From Scortum barcoo (lineage: Eukaryota; Chordata; Actinopteri; Centrarchiformes; Terapontidae), in the NCBI GenBank assembly GCA_023238725.1, contig CM041550.1, positions 7,325,044 to 7,389,043 on the forward strand: a stretch of 64,000 nt of DNA, in the 5' to 3' direction. Each line of letters opens with the position of its first letter. Position 1 is the first letter of the stretch. The position numbers were made by a program, and so were the translations under genes. Shown piece after piece: positions 13,176-22,900 of this stretch. The notes beneath the pieces were generated by a model. The model did no database searches. It worked only from the letters and a program-made list of their open reading frames with translations, and was not told the DNA's origin.

Positions 13176-13285
13176 GTCAGGATGGCCGAGTGGTCTAAGG
13201 CGCCAGACTCAAGGTGACTCCTTCCTGTTCAGATGGGGCTTCTGGTCTCCGAATGGAGGCGTGGGTTCGAATCCCACTTCTGACA
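13176..13285 (+). tRNA. tRNA-Leu (anticodon CAA), intron-containing
   Basis: The acceptor stem pairs GTCAGGA with the matching 3' strand TTCTGAC, with discriminator A at 13285. The A box TGGCCGAGTGG and B box GGTTCGAATCC are both intact. The anticodon arm reads GACTCAAG and an intron of about 26-28 bp follows one base after the CAA anticodon, as in eukaryotic tRNA-Leu(CAA). A long variable arm (class II, as for Leu) precedes the T arm. A T5 run at 13291-13295 should terminate RNA polymerase III. The second copy at 15564-15673 has the same mature sequence apart from one base in the D arm (TGG against CGG) and a different intron. Confidence 0.96.
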
Positions 13286-13464
13286 AGACTTTTTGGTCCC
13301 ATAGATCATCATGTTTTAGTTGTTATTCACCGGTAAATTATATGTGTTTAAAGCCTGAAATGTCTTTCTAACCGCCCTGTTTGATGGCTGCACATACCTG
13401 CACTGAAATACGTTTTAAACAACCTAACATCTGCATTTGAACATTTGACATGTGGTATTTACCA

Positions 13465-13880
13465 TCAGTCAAGGATTCAAGGATTCAAGGATTCAAGTTT
13501 ATTGTCATTCCAACACAAGTTAAACATGGGATGGAACGAAGATTAGCTACCCTGGTCCTGGTGCAAGCCCAATAAGTAAAGGATATAAGAGTAGAATAAG
13601 TATAAAAAGTAGAATAAGTATAAAAAAAGTAGAATAGTACAAAATAAACAAGATAGAATAAGCAAAAATGAGCTAGTGCAAAATGAGCTAGTGGATAAAT
13701 ATAAATAAACAGAATAAATAGGATTAACTGCAATGAAAATAGAGGTATGACAATGTACAAAGTCATATACAACATATGACAAATATACAACAGCCAATAT
13801 CTCTTGAGGTAGTATGCAAAAGAAGATTTTAAAGTGTCTTAATTTTGTGATTGTGCACAAAATTAAGACACTGTTGTGGT
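13465..13880. repeat. dispersed repeat with octamer-repeat head and terminal hairpin (family not identified)
   Basis: It starts with three or more tandem copies of TCAAGGAT followed by AAGTTTATTGTCATTCCA, a combination I associate with a common fish repeat. It continues through tandem AGTAGAATAAGTATAAAA-like units and a doubled AAATGAGCTAGTG unit. A perfect 17-bp inverted repeat with a 6-bp loop closes it at 13833-13872. No protein is encoded. Confidence 0.55.
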
Positions 13881-14531
13881 GCCATAGGTGCAGAAAGCAA
13901 ACTCAGAGTGCTGAAACTGATAATTGCAGCAGGTATCTTTAAATTAGTAGTTGGAGGTGACAATATGTACACTATATACAGCATGCATAGATGTGATATT
14001 TTTATGATAAACACTGTGGGAGATGATGTGAAAACTGTACTGTAATCATGAAATCATATTTATTTCTTCAAATAATTTCTTTTTGCAAGTCTTGCAGTAA
14101 CACTATTTCCTTACGACAGAGTAAAAAACTGAAGTAAAGTATCTGTTCATTTCTAAATATATAGTTATATTTCTTTGTCTATTTTGTTTTTCCATATAAT
14201 GTGTTTTAATAATTGTAATGTTTCTGAATGTTTGGACAAATAAATTAAGCTCTTGTCGTTCAGTAGAGTTTTCCAATCCCATAATACTCACTGATGCAAT
14301 TCAAGCAACTTAAGATATATATAAAAAAAATGCAATAAAAGACTTAATACAGTTTATACTAGGCTTGCACTAACAGGTGTTTGCTGCATAAAAAAAGTTT
14401 TTGGTGCAGCTTCAAAGTAAGATTTTAGTCATCTATGTTTTTGTTGTGATGCTCCAACTTTCCACTGTGATGAATAAAAATACTCTTGAGTATGCCCCCC
14501 CCAATCTATCATCGCCCCCTGCTGGTGGAAA
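13881..14531. other. non-coding spacer inside the Pol III cluster
   Basis: AT-rich sequence with no recognised gene. Close to the 5S gene, at about 14512-14528, lies CGCCCCCTGCTGGTGG, loosely CTCF-like but not a full match to the consensus. Confidence 0.45.
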
Positions 14532-14651
14532 AAGCTTACAGCACCTGGTATTCCCAGGCGGTCTCCCATCCAAGTACTAACCAGGCCCGACCCTGCTTAG
14601 CTTCCGAGATCGGACGAGATCGGGCGTGTTCAGGGTGGTGTGGCCGTAAGC
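14532..14651 (-). rRNA. 5S ribosomal RNA gene
   Basis: On the minus strand the gene starts GCTTACGGCCACACCACCCT and ends CTGTAAGC followed by a T5 terminator (14530-14534). The internal control region is intact (GAAGCTAAGCAGGGTCGGGC, then GGTTAGTACTTGGATGGGAG). The 5' and 3' ends pair (GCTTAC with GTAAGC), and the length of about 118-120 nt is normal. 5S rRNA is a large-subunit component transcribed by Pol III with TFIIIA. A lone copy here, rather than a tandem array, could be a dispersed functional gene or a silent orphon; the sequence looks intact. Confidence 0.95.
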
Positions 14652-15563
14652 AAAGAGCTCCGATACACACAAACCTTTTATAGATTTTTTATAGATATCA
14701 TGAAATAAGTCCTGTTTATAGATTCAACATGGATAATCTTTATACAATATGACAGTCAGCAATCCTATTAAAAGAGACACCTACTGGATATATTTACACA
14801 AACACTGCAGCCTGTGTGTTTTTATGTTGGGTATTTTGCATGTAACTGTATATATGTCTTGTAAATATAATTAAGTTTTCCTTTTTATGTTATTATCATT
14901 ATAAAGCAGGATTACATACCTGTATTTATTTATTTATTATATTATTATATTACTATTTGTTTTTATTTATTTATACTTTTTATTTATTAAAGCTATTTTT
15001 TTTATAAATGTTTTCTTTTCTTTACGTATTTCCCTATTTAATTACGCATTTCCCCCTAGTTGTTAATCTATTTGTTAATTTATTTATTTCCGTTTTTATT
15101 TCAGCATTTATTTATTTATGATTTTATTTTGTTATTTCCGTATTTATTCCAGCTTTTTAAATTTTTATTTATATTTTCTTTTACTTATTTATTTCTGTAC
15201 TTTATATGGAATTGTTTCGTATTTATTCCAGCGTTTATTAGATTTTTTTTTCATATATGCCAGCATCGATATTTATTTATTATTTTATTTATCTATTTAT
15301 CTATTTATCTATTTTATTGATATCTAAGTCCCTTTTCGTCCTTTTTTATGAACTGCAGCCAAACTAAATAATGGTCAAAGTCTCTCAGTGTGACATAATT
15401 TGACTAATAATAATAAAAAAAATTAAAAATCAGCATTAATCTCACATCTTTAAGTACCGCGTGTGCATTGTTTAATGCATTAAAAACAAACAACAAGCTG
15501 AGCGGCTGTAAACATCAGTGAGCAGCAGTCAAACAGGCTCCCAGCAGCGCTCTGAACACAGTT
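14652..15563. other. AT-rich spacer with degenerate ATTT repeats
   Basis: No gene found. About 14925-15320 is an imperfect (ATTT)n / TTTAT microsatellite-like tract that makes meaningless Phe/Tyr/Leu-rich reading frames. The remainder is unremarkable. Confidence 0.7.
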
Positions 15564-15673
15564 GTCAGGATGGCCGAGCGGTCTAAGGCGCCAGACTCAA
15601 GGTGACAAACCTTCCTGAATGCGGGACTTCTGGTCTCCGAATGGAGGCGTGGGTTCGAATCCCACTTCTGACA
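15564..15673 (+). tRNA. tRNA-Leu (anticodon CAA), intron-containing, second copy
   Basis: Same architecture as the copy at 13176: acceptor GTCAGGA with TTCTGAC, A box TGGCCGAGCGG, CAA anticodon in GACTCAAG, an intron of about 26-28 bp, long variable arm, B box GGTTCGAATCC and discriminator A at 15673. A T4 run follows at about 15678. The mature part differs from the first copy by one base, but the intron differs substantially, as expected when only the mature tRNA is constrained. Confidence 0.96.
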
Positions 15674-16288
15674 ATGACTTTTCTTTAACCGTGTGGGACG
15701 ATATAAAGACTGAACAAATGGGATTATCGAGATTTATTCATTCCTCGCTGGATTTAGTGTGTGTTTTATTCTAAATACATAAAGCACCTCATTAATCCCA
15801 GTTTGAAAATACACCGTCACAGCAGCATTTCAGTTCACAGTAATGAGCAAAGAATATCTGTAATATGCAAGTGTCCAAAGCGTATCTGAACTCTATACAT
15901 TTACAACATAATCACTTACGGTACATACATAGCCTACACACATAATGCAGTAGTAGGCATGTTAAACCAGGTGATGTGGACATCAAAAATAAAGCTTAAT
16001 TAAATGCAGCTGCTGTATAGTTTTGGATCATATTATTTAAGAATATGGACAGGAGTGTGGGGATTGTTGGGCATATTGAATCACAGTGGATGTAAACAGG
16101 ACTTGTTCTTCTACTTCATAAGCAAAGGGCACTGCTCCTTCTTTAGAGGAAAGAGGATCCATGATAAACACTAAAAGACATTACACATTTCATATATTTA
16201 ACATGGGCTATAAAACAAGTGAGAAAATACTCAAGGTGTGTATGGATTACTGTCAAATATAATATCCAGCCCTGGCATTTAAAATGAA
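15674..16288. other. non-coding spacer
   Basis: AT-rich sequence between the second tRNA-Leu and a 5S fragment. No gene, promoter or recognisable repeat family seen. Confidence 0.5.
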
Positions 16289-16332
16289 TACTTGGATGAG
16301 GGGCGGCCTGGGAATACCAGGAGCTGTAAGCT
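16289..16332 (+). pseudogene. 5S rRNA 3' fragment
   Basis: The plus strand contains TACTTGGATGAGGGGCGGCC followed by TGGGAATACCAG and AGCTGTAAGC, which matches the last ~40 nt of the complete 5S gene at 14532-14651 with a few changes. The 5' two-thirds, including most of the internal promoter, are absent, so it should not be transcribed as 5S. It lies in the opposite orientation to the intact gene. Confidence 0.8.
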
Positions 16333-16802
16333 ATTTCTTCTTTCATCAGCAGAAGACACCACTCCGCCTTTAGTGGAGACAGGACTCTAAAATAATGTAA
16401 AATATATTTACATGTTTTTTGCTTGGAAATTTCCACCCCGTTTAAGTTTTCCTGAAAAAAAGCTCGTCTTTGCAAGTAGAACTTTAGTGAATGACAGAAA
16501 CCAATAAACGTGTATACAAAAAGTAAGTAAAGATTAAGTATTGTATGAAAAAAAAAAAAAAAAAGTATCTTATACCTATTCTTTTTCTCCCAAGCACATA
16601 TCTCATATGACTTCTTTACCATAAGTGGAGCAATACCTTTTTTGGTACATTATCCAATCATTGTTACGAAAAAGAAGTAAGCCTCATTTAAAAATAAAAA
16701 AAAAAAAAACCCTGATGTACTATGAGTGTCAAAGGAACTTTGCTCATGAAAACTATGTAAAATAGTAAAAATGGATGAAACACTTGGAGACATAAACCTG
16801 TA
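16333..16802. other. non-coding spacer downstream of mucin-like copy A
   Basis: AT-rich with A-runs near 16551-16565 and 16698-16709. No supported gene. Confidence 0.5.
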
Positions 16803-16826
16803 TTTATTAAAAGTGTTTATTTTATT
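16803..16826 (-). promoter_or_regulatory. candidate polyadenylation signals of mucin-like copy A
   Basis: Three AATAAA hexamers on the minus strand (16821-16826, 16816-16821 and 16803-16808) lie about 150 bp beyond the last stop codon of the repeat-encoding frame. They mark a plausible 3' end for copy A. Confidence 0.5.
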
Positions 16827-16967
16827 ATGTATTCATTATATTATAAAAAAAAGTCTTCAATTACATTCTTGTACACATTTGGTTCTCTATGTTGTAGTGG
16901 AACGGGCACTGGTGGTGGTTGAGCCAGTGCTTGTAGTGGAACCGGCGGTGCTGGTCGTCGTGGCAGG

Positions 16968-19900
16968 CTAAGCAGTTGATCCTGGAATTTCTCCAAAGCC
17001 CCACAGATCAAACCCTGCGTCATAAAAAGACTCCTCTGTTGTGTCTGTAACACTCGCTGAGGTTGTGATTGTCGTCGTCTGTGTTGGTTCTGGATCAAAT
17101 GGTTCAACGGGAATATCCTCAAAGCCCCACATGTAAAATATATCTGGTTCCTCCAGAGATCTGCTGACAGCATTAGTGGTAGTTGAGGTGGCAGTGGTGG
17201 TCGTGGAGCCAGCACTCCTCGTACTCGGACCAGCACTAGTGGTAATAGTTGTTTTGGCGGGCGAAGCAGTTGATCCTGCAATCTCCACATCTATTCCAGT
17301 GTAAGGCTCCTCAGGAATTTCTCCAAATCCCCACACATCAAACCCTGCTTCATAAAAAGATTCCTCTGTTGTGTCTGTAACACTTGCTGAGGTGGGTTGT
17401 GATTGTCGTCGTCTGTGTTGGTTCCGGATCAAATGGTTCAACGGGAATATCCTCAAAGCCCCACATGTAAAATATATCTGGTTCCTCCAGAGATCTGCTG
17501 ACAGCATTAGTGGTAGTTGAGGTGGCAGTGGTGGTCGTGGAGCCAGCACTCGCCGTACTCGGACCAGCACTAGTGGTAATAGTTGTTTTGGCGGGCGAAG
17601 CAGTTGATCCTGCAATCTCCACATCTATTCCAGTGTAAGGCTCCTCAGGAATTTCTCCAAATCCCCACACATCAAACCCTGCTTCATAAAAAGATTCCTC
17701 TGTTGTGTCTGTAACACTTGCTGAGGTGGGTGTGATTGGTCGTCGTCTGTGTTGGTTCTGGATCAAATGGTTCAACGGGAATATCCTCAAAGCCCCACAT
17801 GTAAAATATATCTGGTTCCTCCAGAGATCTGCTGACAGCATTAATGGTAGTTGAGGTGGCAGTGGTGGTCGTGGAGCCAGCACTCGTCGTACTCGGACCA
17901 GCACTAGTGGTAATAGTTGTTTTGGCGGGCGAAGCAGTTGATCCTGCAATCTCCACATCTATTCCAGTGTAAGGCTCCTCAGGAATTTCTCCAAATCCCC
18001 ACACATCAAACCCTGCTTCATAAAAAGATTCCTCTGTTGTGTCTGTAACACTTGCTGAGGTGGGTGTGATTGTCGTCGTCTGTGTTGGTTCCGGATCAAA
18101 TGGTTCAACGGGAATATCCTCAAAGCCCCACATGTAAAATATATCTGGTTCCTCCAGAGATCTGCTGACAGCATTAGTGGTAGTTGAGGTGGCAGTGGTG
18201 GTCGTGGAGCCAGCACTCGCCGTACTCTGACCAGCACTAGTGGTAATAGTTGTTTTGGCGGGCGAAGCAGTTGATCCTGCAATCTCCATATCTATTCCAG
18301 TGTAAGGCTCCTCAGGAATTTCTCCAAATCCCCACACATCAAACCCTGCTTCATAAAAAGATTCCTCTGTTGTGTCTGTAACACTTGCTGAGGTGGTTGT
18401 GATTGTCGTCGTCTGTGTTGTTTCCGGATCAAATGGTTCAAAGGGAATATCCTCAAAGCCCCACAGGTCAAATATATCTGGTTCCTCCAGAGATGTCCTG
18501 ACTGCACTAGTGGTAGTTGAAACGGCAGTGGTAGTCGAGGCGCCAGCTGTGGTGGTGGTGGGGCCGGCACTCGTCGTAGTGGAACCAGCGGTAGATGTGG
18601 GAGGCTGCACTTTCGTCGTGGAGGTGGTGGTGGGGCGGGCGCTCATCGTGAGTGGAACCAGCTGTAGATGTGGAGGCTGCACTCGTGGGTGGTGGGGCCG
18701 GGATGGTGGTGCCAGGGCGGCGCTTCGTTGTGGTGGAACCAGCGGTAGATGTTGAGCTACGCCCATAGATTTTGAGAGTTGCGCCCGTAGTGGTGGAACC
18801 AGCGGTAGACGATGGAGGTTGCACTTTTCGTAGGTTGAGCCGACGCTTCGTCATAACAGAACCCGGTAGATGTGGGGCGGCGCTCGTGGTTGAGCCAACA
18901 GTGGTGGTGGTTGAGCGGCTGCTTCGTCATAGTGGAGGCTGCGGTAGATGTGGAGGCTGCACTCAATGGTAGTGGAACCAGCGGTGATGAGGTGGAGGCT
19001 GCACTCGTCGTGGTTGAGCCGGCGGTCATTGCTGAGCCAACAGTGGTGGTGGGGCCGGCGCTAGTTGTAGTGGAGCCAACAGTGGTGGTGGTTGAGCCGG
19101 CGCTCGTCATAGTGGAACCAGCGGTAGATGTGGGCGCGTCGTCATAGTGGAGGCTGCACTCGTAGTGGTTGAGCCTGCACTCATCGCTGAGCCAACAGTG
19201 GTGGTGGTGGTGGGGAACCAGCGCTCGTCGTAGGAAAATGGCCAACAGTGGTGGTGGTGGGGCGGCACTTTTCGTCGTGATTGAGACCAACAGTGGTGGT
19301 GGTGGGCCGGCACTTTTCGTCAGTGTGGAACCAGCAGTGGTGGCGGTGGGGCCGACACTCGTCGTAGTGGAAGCAGCGGTAGATGTGGAGACTGCACTGG
19401 TCGTGGTTGAGCCAGCGCTAGTTGCTGAGCCAACAGTGGTGGTGGTGGGACCGGCGCTTCGTCGGTTGGCCAGGCCGGTAGATGTGGGTCCAACAATGAT
19501 GGTGGTGGGGCCGGCGCTCATCATAGTGGAACCAGCGGTAGATGTATGGAAGCTGCACTCGTAGGTGGTTGAGCCGGCGCTACCGTCATAGTGGAGGCTG
19601 CGGTGGTGCAGATGTGGAGGCTGCACTGCGTCGTAGTGGAACCAGCGGTAGATGTGGAGGCTGCACTCGTCGTGGTTGAGCCGGCGCTCATTGCTGAGCC
19701 AACAGTGGTGGTGGGGCCGGCGCTAGTTGTAGTGGAGCCAACAGTGGTGGTGGTTGAGCCGGCGCTTGTCATAGTGGAGGCTTAGTTGCACTCGTCGTGG
19801 TTGAGCCGGCGCTCGTTGCTGAGCCAACAGTGGTGGTGGGGCCAAAGGTGCTCGTTGTGAGTGGAACCAGCTGTAGATGTGGAGGCTGCACTGGTTGAGC

Positions 19901-22900
19901 GTCGTGGTGGTGGGAGCCGAAGCCGCTCGTTGTGAGTGGAACCAGCGGTAGATGTTGAGGCTACGCCCATAGATTTTGAGGTTGCGCCCGTAGTGGTGGA
20001 ACCAGCGGTAGGCGTGGAGGTTGCACTTTCGTGAAGTGGTTGAGCCGAGCGCTTCGTCATAAGTAGAACTGGCGGTAGATGTGGGGCCGGCGCTAAATGC
20101 GTAGGTTGAGCCGACGCTCGTCATAGTGGAACCAGCGGTAGATGTGGGGCGCTTCGTCATAGTGGAGGCCAGTGCACTTTCGTGGTGGTTGAGCCTGCAC
20201 TCGTCGCTGAGCCAACAGTGGTGGTGGTGGTGGGGCCAGCGCTCGTCGTAGTGAAGGCCAACAGTGGTGGTGGTGGTGGGGCCAGCGCTCGTCGTGATTG
20301 AGCCAACAGTGGTGGTGGTGGGGCCGGCGCTCATCGTAGTGGAACCAGCGGTGGTGGTGGTGGGGCCGGCGCTTCGTCGTGGTTGGGCCGGCGCTTTCGT
20401 CATCAATTGCGATTGAGCCAACAGTGGTGGTGGTGGGGCCGGCGCTCATCGTAGTGGAACCAGCGGTGGTGGTGGTGGGGCCGGCGCTGGTGGTCGTCGT
20501 AGTGGAACCGGCAGTGGTGGTGGTGGGGCCGACGCTCGTCAGTGTGGAACCGGCGTAGTGGAACCGGCGGAACCGTGGTGGTGGTGGGGCCGATGCTCGT
20601 CGTGGTGGAACCGGCGGTAGATGTGGAGGCTACGCATCGCTCGTGGTTGAGCCGGCGGTAGATGTGGAGGCTGCTCTCATCGTGGTTGAGCCGGCGCTAG
20701 TTGCTGATCCAACAGTGGTGGTGGTGGGACCGGCGCTCGTCGTGGTTGAGCCGGCGGTAGATGTGGGTCCAACAATGGTGGTGGTGGGGCCGGCGCTCGT
20801 CGTGGTTGAGCCAACAGTGGTGGTGGTGGGGCCGGCGCTCATCGTAGTGGAACCAGCGGTAGATGTGGAGGCTGCACTCGTGGTGGTTGAGCAGGCGCCG
20901 TCATGTGGAGGCTGCACTGCGGAGTGGTTGAGCCGGCGCTCGTGGAAAGGCTCAGCGGTAGATGTGGAGGCTGCACTCGGTCAGTGGTTGAGCCGGCGCT
21001 CATTGCTGAGCCAACAGTGGTGGTGGGGCCGGCGCTAGTTGTAGTGGAGCCAACAGTGGTGGTGGTTGAGCCGAGCTTGTCATAGTGGAGGCTGCACTTG
21101 CAGTGGTTGAACCAGCGCTCGTCATAGTGGAGGCTGCGGTAGATGTGGAGGCTGCACTGCCGTGAAATGCGTGGAACCAGCGGCAGATGTGGAGGCTGCA
21201 CTGGCCCGAAGTGGTGGGGCCGGCGCTCGTCGTCGTAGTGGAACCAGCGGTAGATGTGGAGGCTGCACTCGTCGTGGTTGAGTCGGCGCTCGTCGCGGTT
21301 GAGGCTGAACTCACGTCGCAGAGCCAACAGTGGTGGTGGTGGGGCTGGCGCTCGTCGCAGTGGAACCTGTACTGCGTCGCGGTTGAGCCGGCGGTAGATG
21401 TGGAGGCTGCACTCGTCTGTGGTGGAGGCTGCACTCGTCCGTGGTGGGGCCGGCGCTCGTCGTGGTTGAGCCAACACTGGTGGTGGTGGGGCCGGCGCCA
21501 GCAGTAGATGTGAAGGCTGCACTCGTAGTGGTTGAGCCAACAGTGGTGGTGGTGGGGCCGGCGCTCGTCGTATCGTGAGTGGAACCAACGGTAGATGTGG
21601 AGGCTGCAATCGTCGTGGTTGAGCCGGCGCTCATCATCGGGTCCAACAGTGGTGGTGCAGGGCCGCACCCGCCGTGGTTGAGCCAACAGTGGTGGTGGAG
21701 GGGCCGGCGCTCATCGTAGTGGAACCAGCGGTAGATGTGGAGGATGCACTCGTAGTGGTTGAGCTGGCGCTCGTCACAGTGGAGGCGGCACTTTCGTGGT
21801 GGTTGAGCCGGCGCTTCGTTGCTGAGCCAACAGTGGTGGTGGGGCCGGTGCTCGTTGTAGTGGAACCAGCGGCAGATGCGGAGGCTGCACTCGTTGTGGT
21901 TGAGTCGGCGCTCCTCACAGTTGAGGCTGCACTCGTCGCTGAGCCAACAGTAGGTGGTGGTGGGGCTGGCGCTCGTCGCAGTGGAACCTGGACTCGTCGC
22001 GGTTGAGCCGGCGGTAGATGTGGAGGCTGCACTCGTAGGTTGTTGAGCGGCGTTCGTCCAAAGTGGAGGCTGCACTTTTCGTCGTGGTTGAGCTGGCGCT
22101 AAATCATAGTGGAGGCTGCACTCGCGTGGTGGTGGGGCCGGCGCTCGTTGTAGTGGAACCAGAGGTAGATGTTGAGGCTACGCCCGTAGATTTTGAGGTT
22201 GCGCCTGTGGTGGTGGAACCAGCGGTGAGACGTGGAGGCTGCACTCGTAGTGGTTGAGCGACGCTCGTCATGGTCGAGCCAGCGGTAGATGTGGGGCGAC
22301 GCTCGTCATGGTTGAGCCAACAGTGGTGGTGGTTGAGCGGACGCTCGTCATACTGGAATCAGCGGTAGATGTGGAGGCTGCACTCATTGTAGTGGTTAAG
22401 CCGGCGCTCGTCATAGTGGATACTGCACTCATAGTGGTGGTGGGACCGGCGCTCATCGTAGTGGAACTGGCGGTAGATGTGGAGGCTGCGCTACGTGGTC
22501 GTAGAGCCGGCGCTTCGTCGCAAGTTGAGGCTGCACTCGTCGCTGAGCTAACCAGTGGTGGTGGTGGGGCCGGCGCTCGTCGTGAATTGAGCCAACAGTG
22601 GTGGAAGTGGGGCCAGCGCTCGTCGTAGTGGGGTCAGCGGTAGATGTGGAGGCTGCACTCGTAGTTGTGGTGGGGCCAGCGCTCGTTATAGTGGATGCTG
22701 CACTCGTAGTGGTGGTGGGGCCGGCGCTCGTCGTGAAGTGGGCCAGGGGTAGATGTGAGGCTGCACTGCGTGGTGGTTGAGCCGGCGCTTGTCATAGTGG
22801 AGGCTGCACTGCGTCGCTGAGCCAACAGTGGTGGTGGTGGGTGGGGCCAGCACTTCGTCGTGGTTGAGCCAACAGTGGTGGTGGTGGGGCTGGCGCTCGT

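Noticed and set aside
13543..13860. Minus-strand Phe/Tyr/Leu-rich frame of 105 codons
   Set aside because: It lies inside a dispersed repeat with tandem AT-rich units and no homology.
14512..14528. CTCF site next to the 5S gene
   Set aside because: CCCCCTGCTGGTGG has an insertion relative to the usual core, so it is only mentioned as loosely similar.
15060..15327. Phe/Tyr/Leu-rich frames suggesting membrane proteins
   Set aside because: They arise from the ATTT low-complexity tract.
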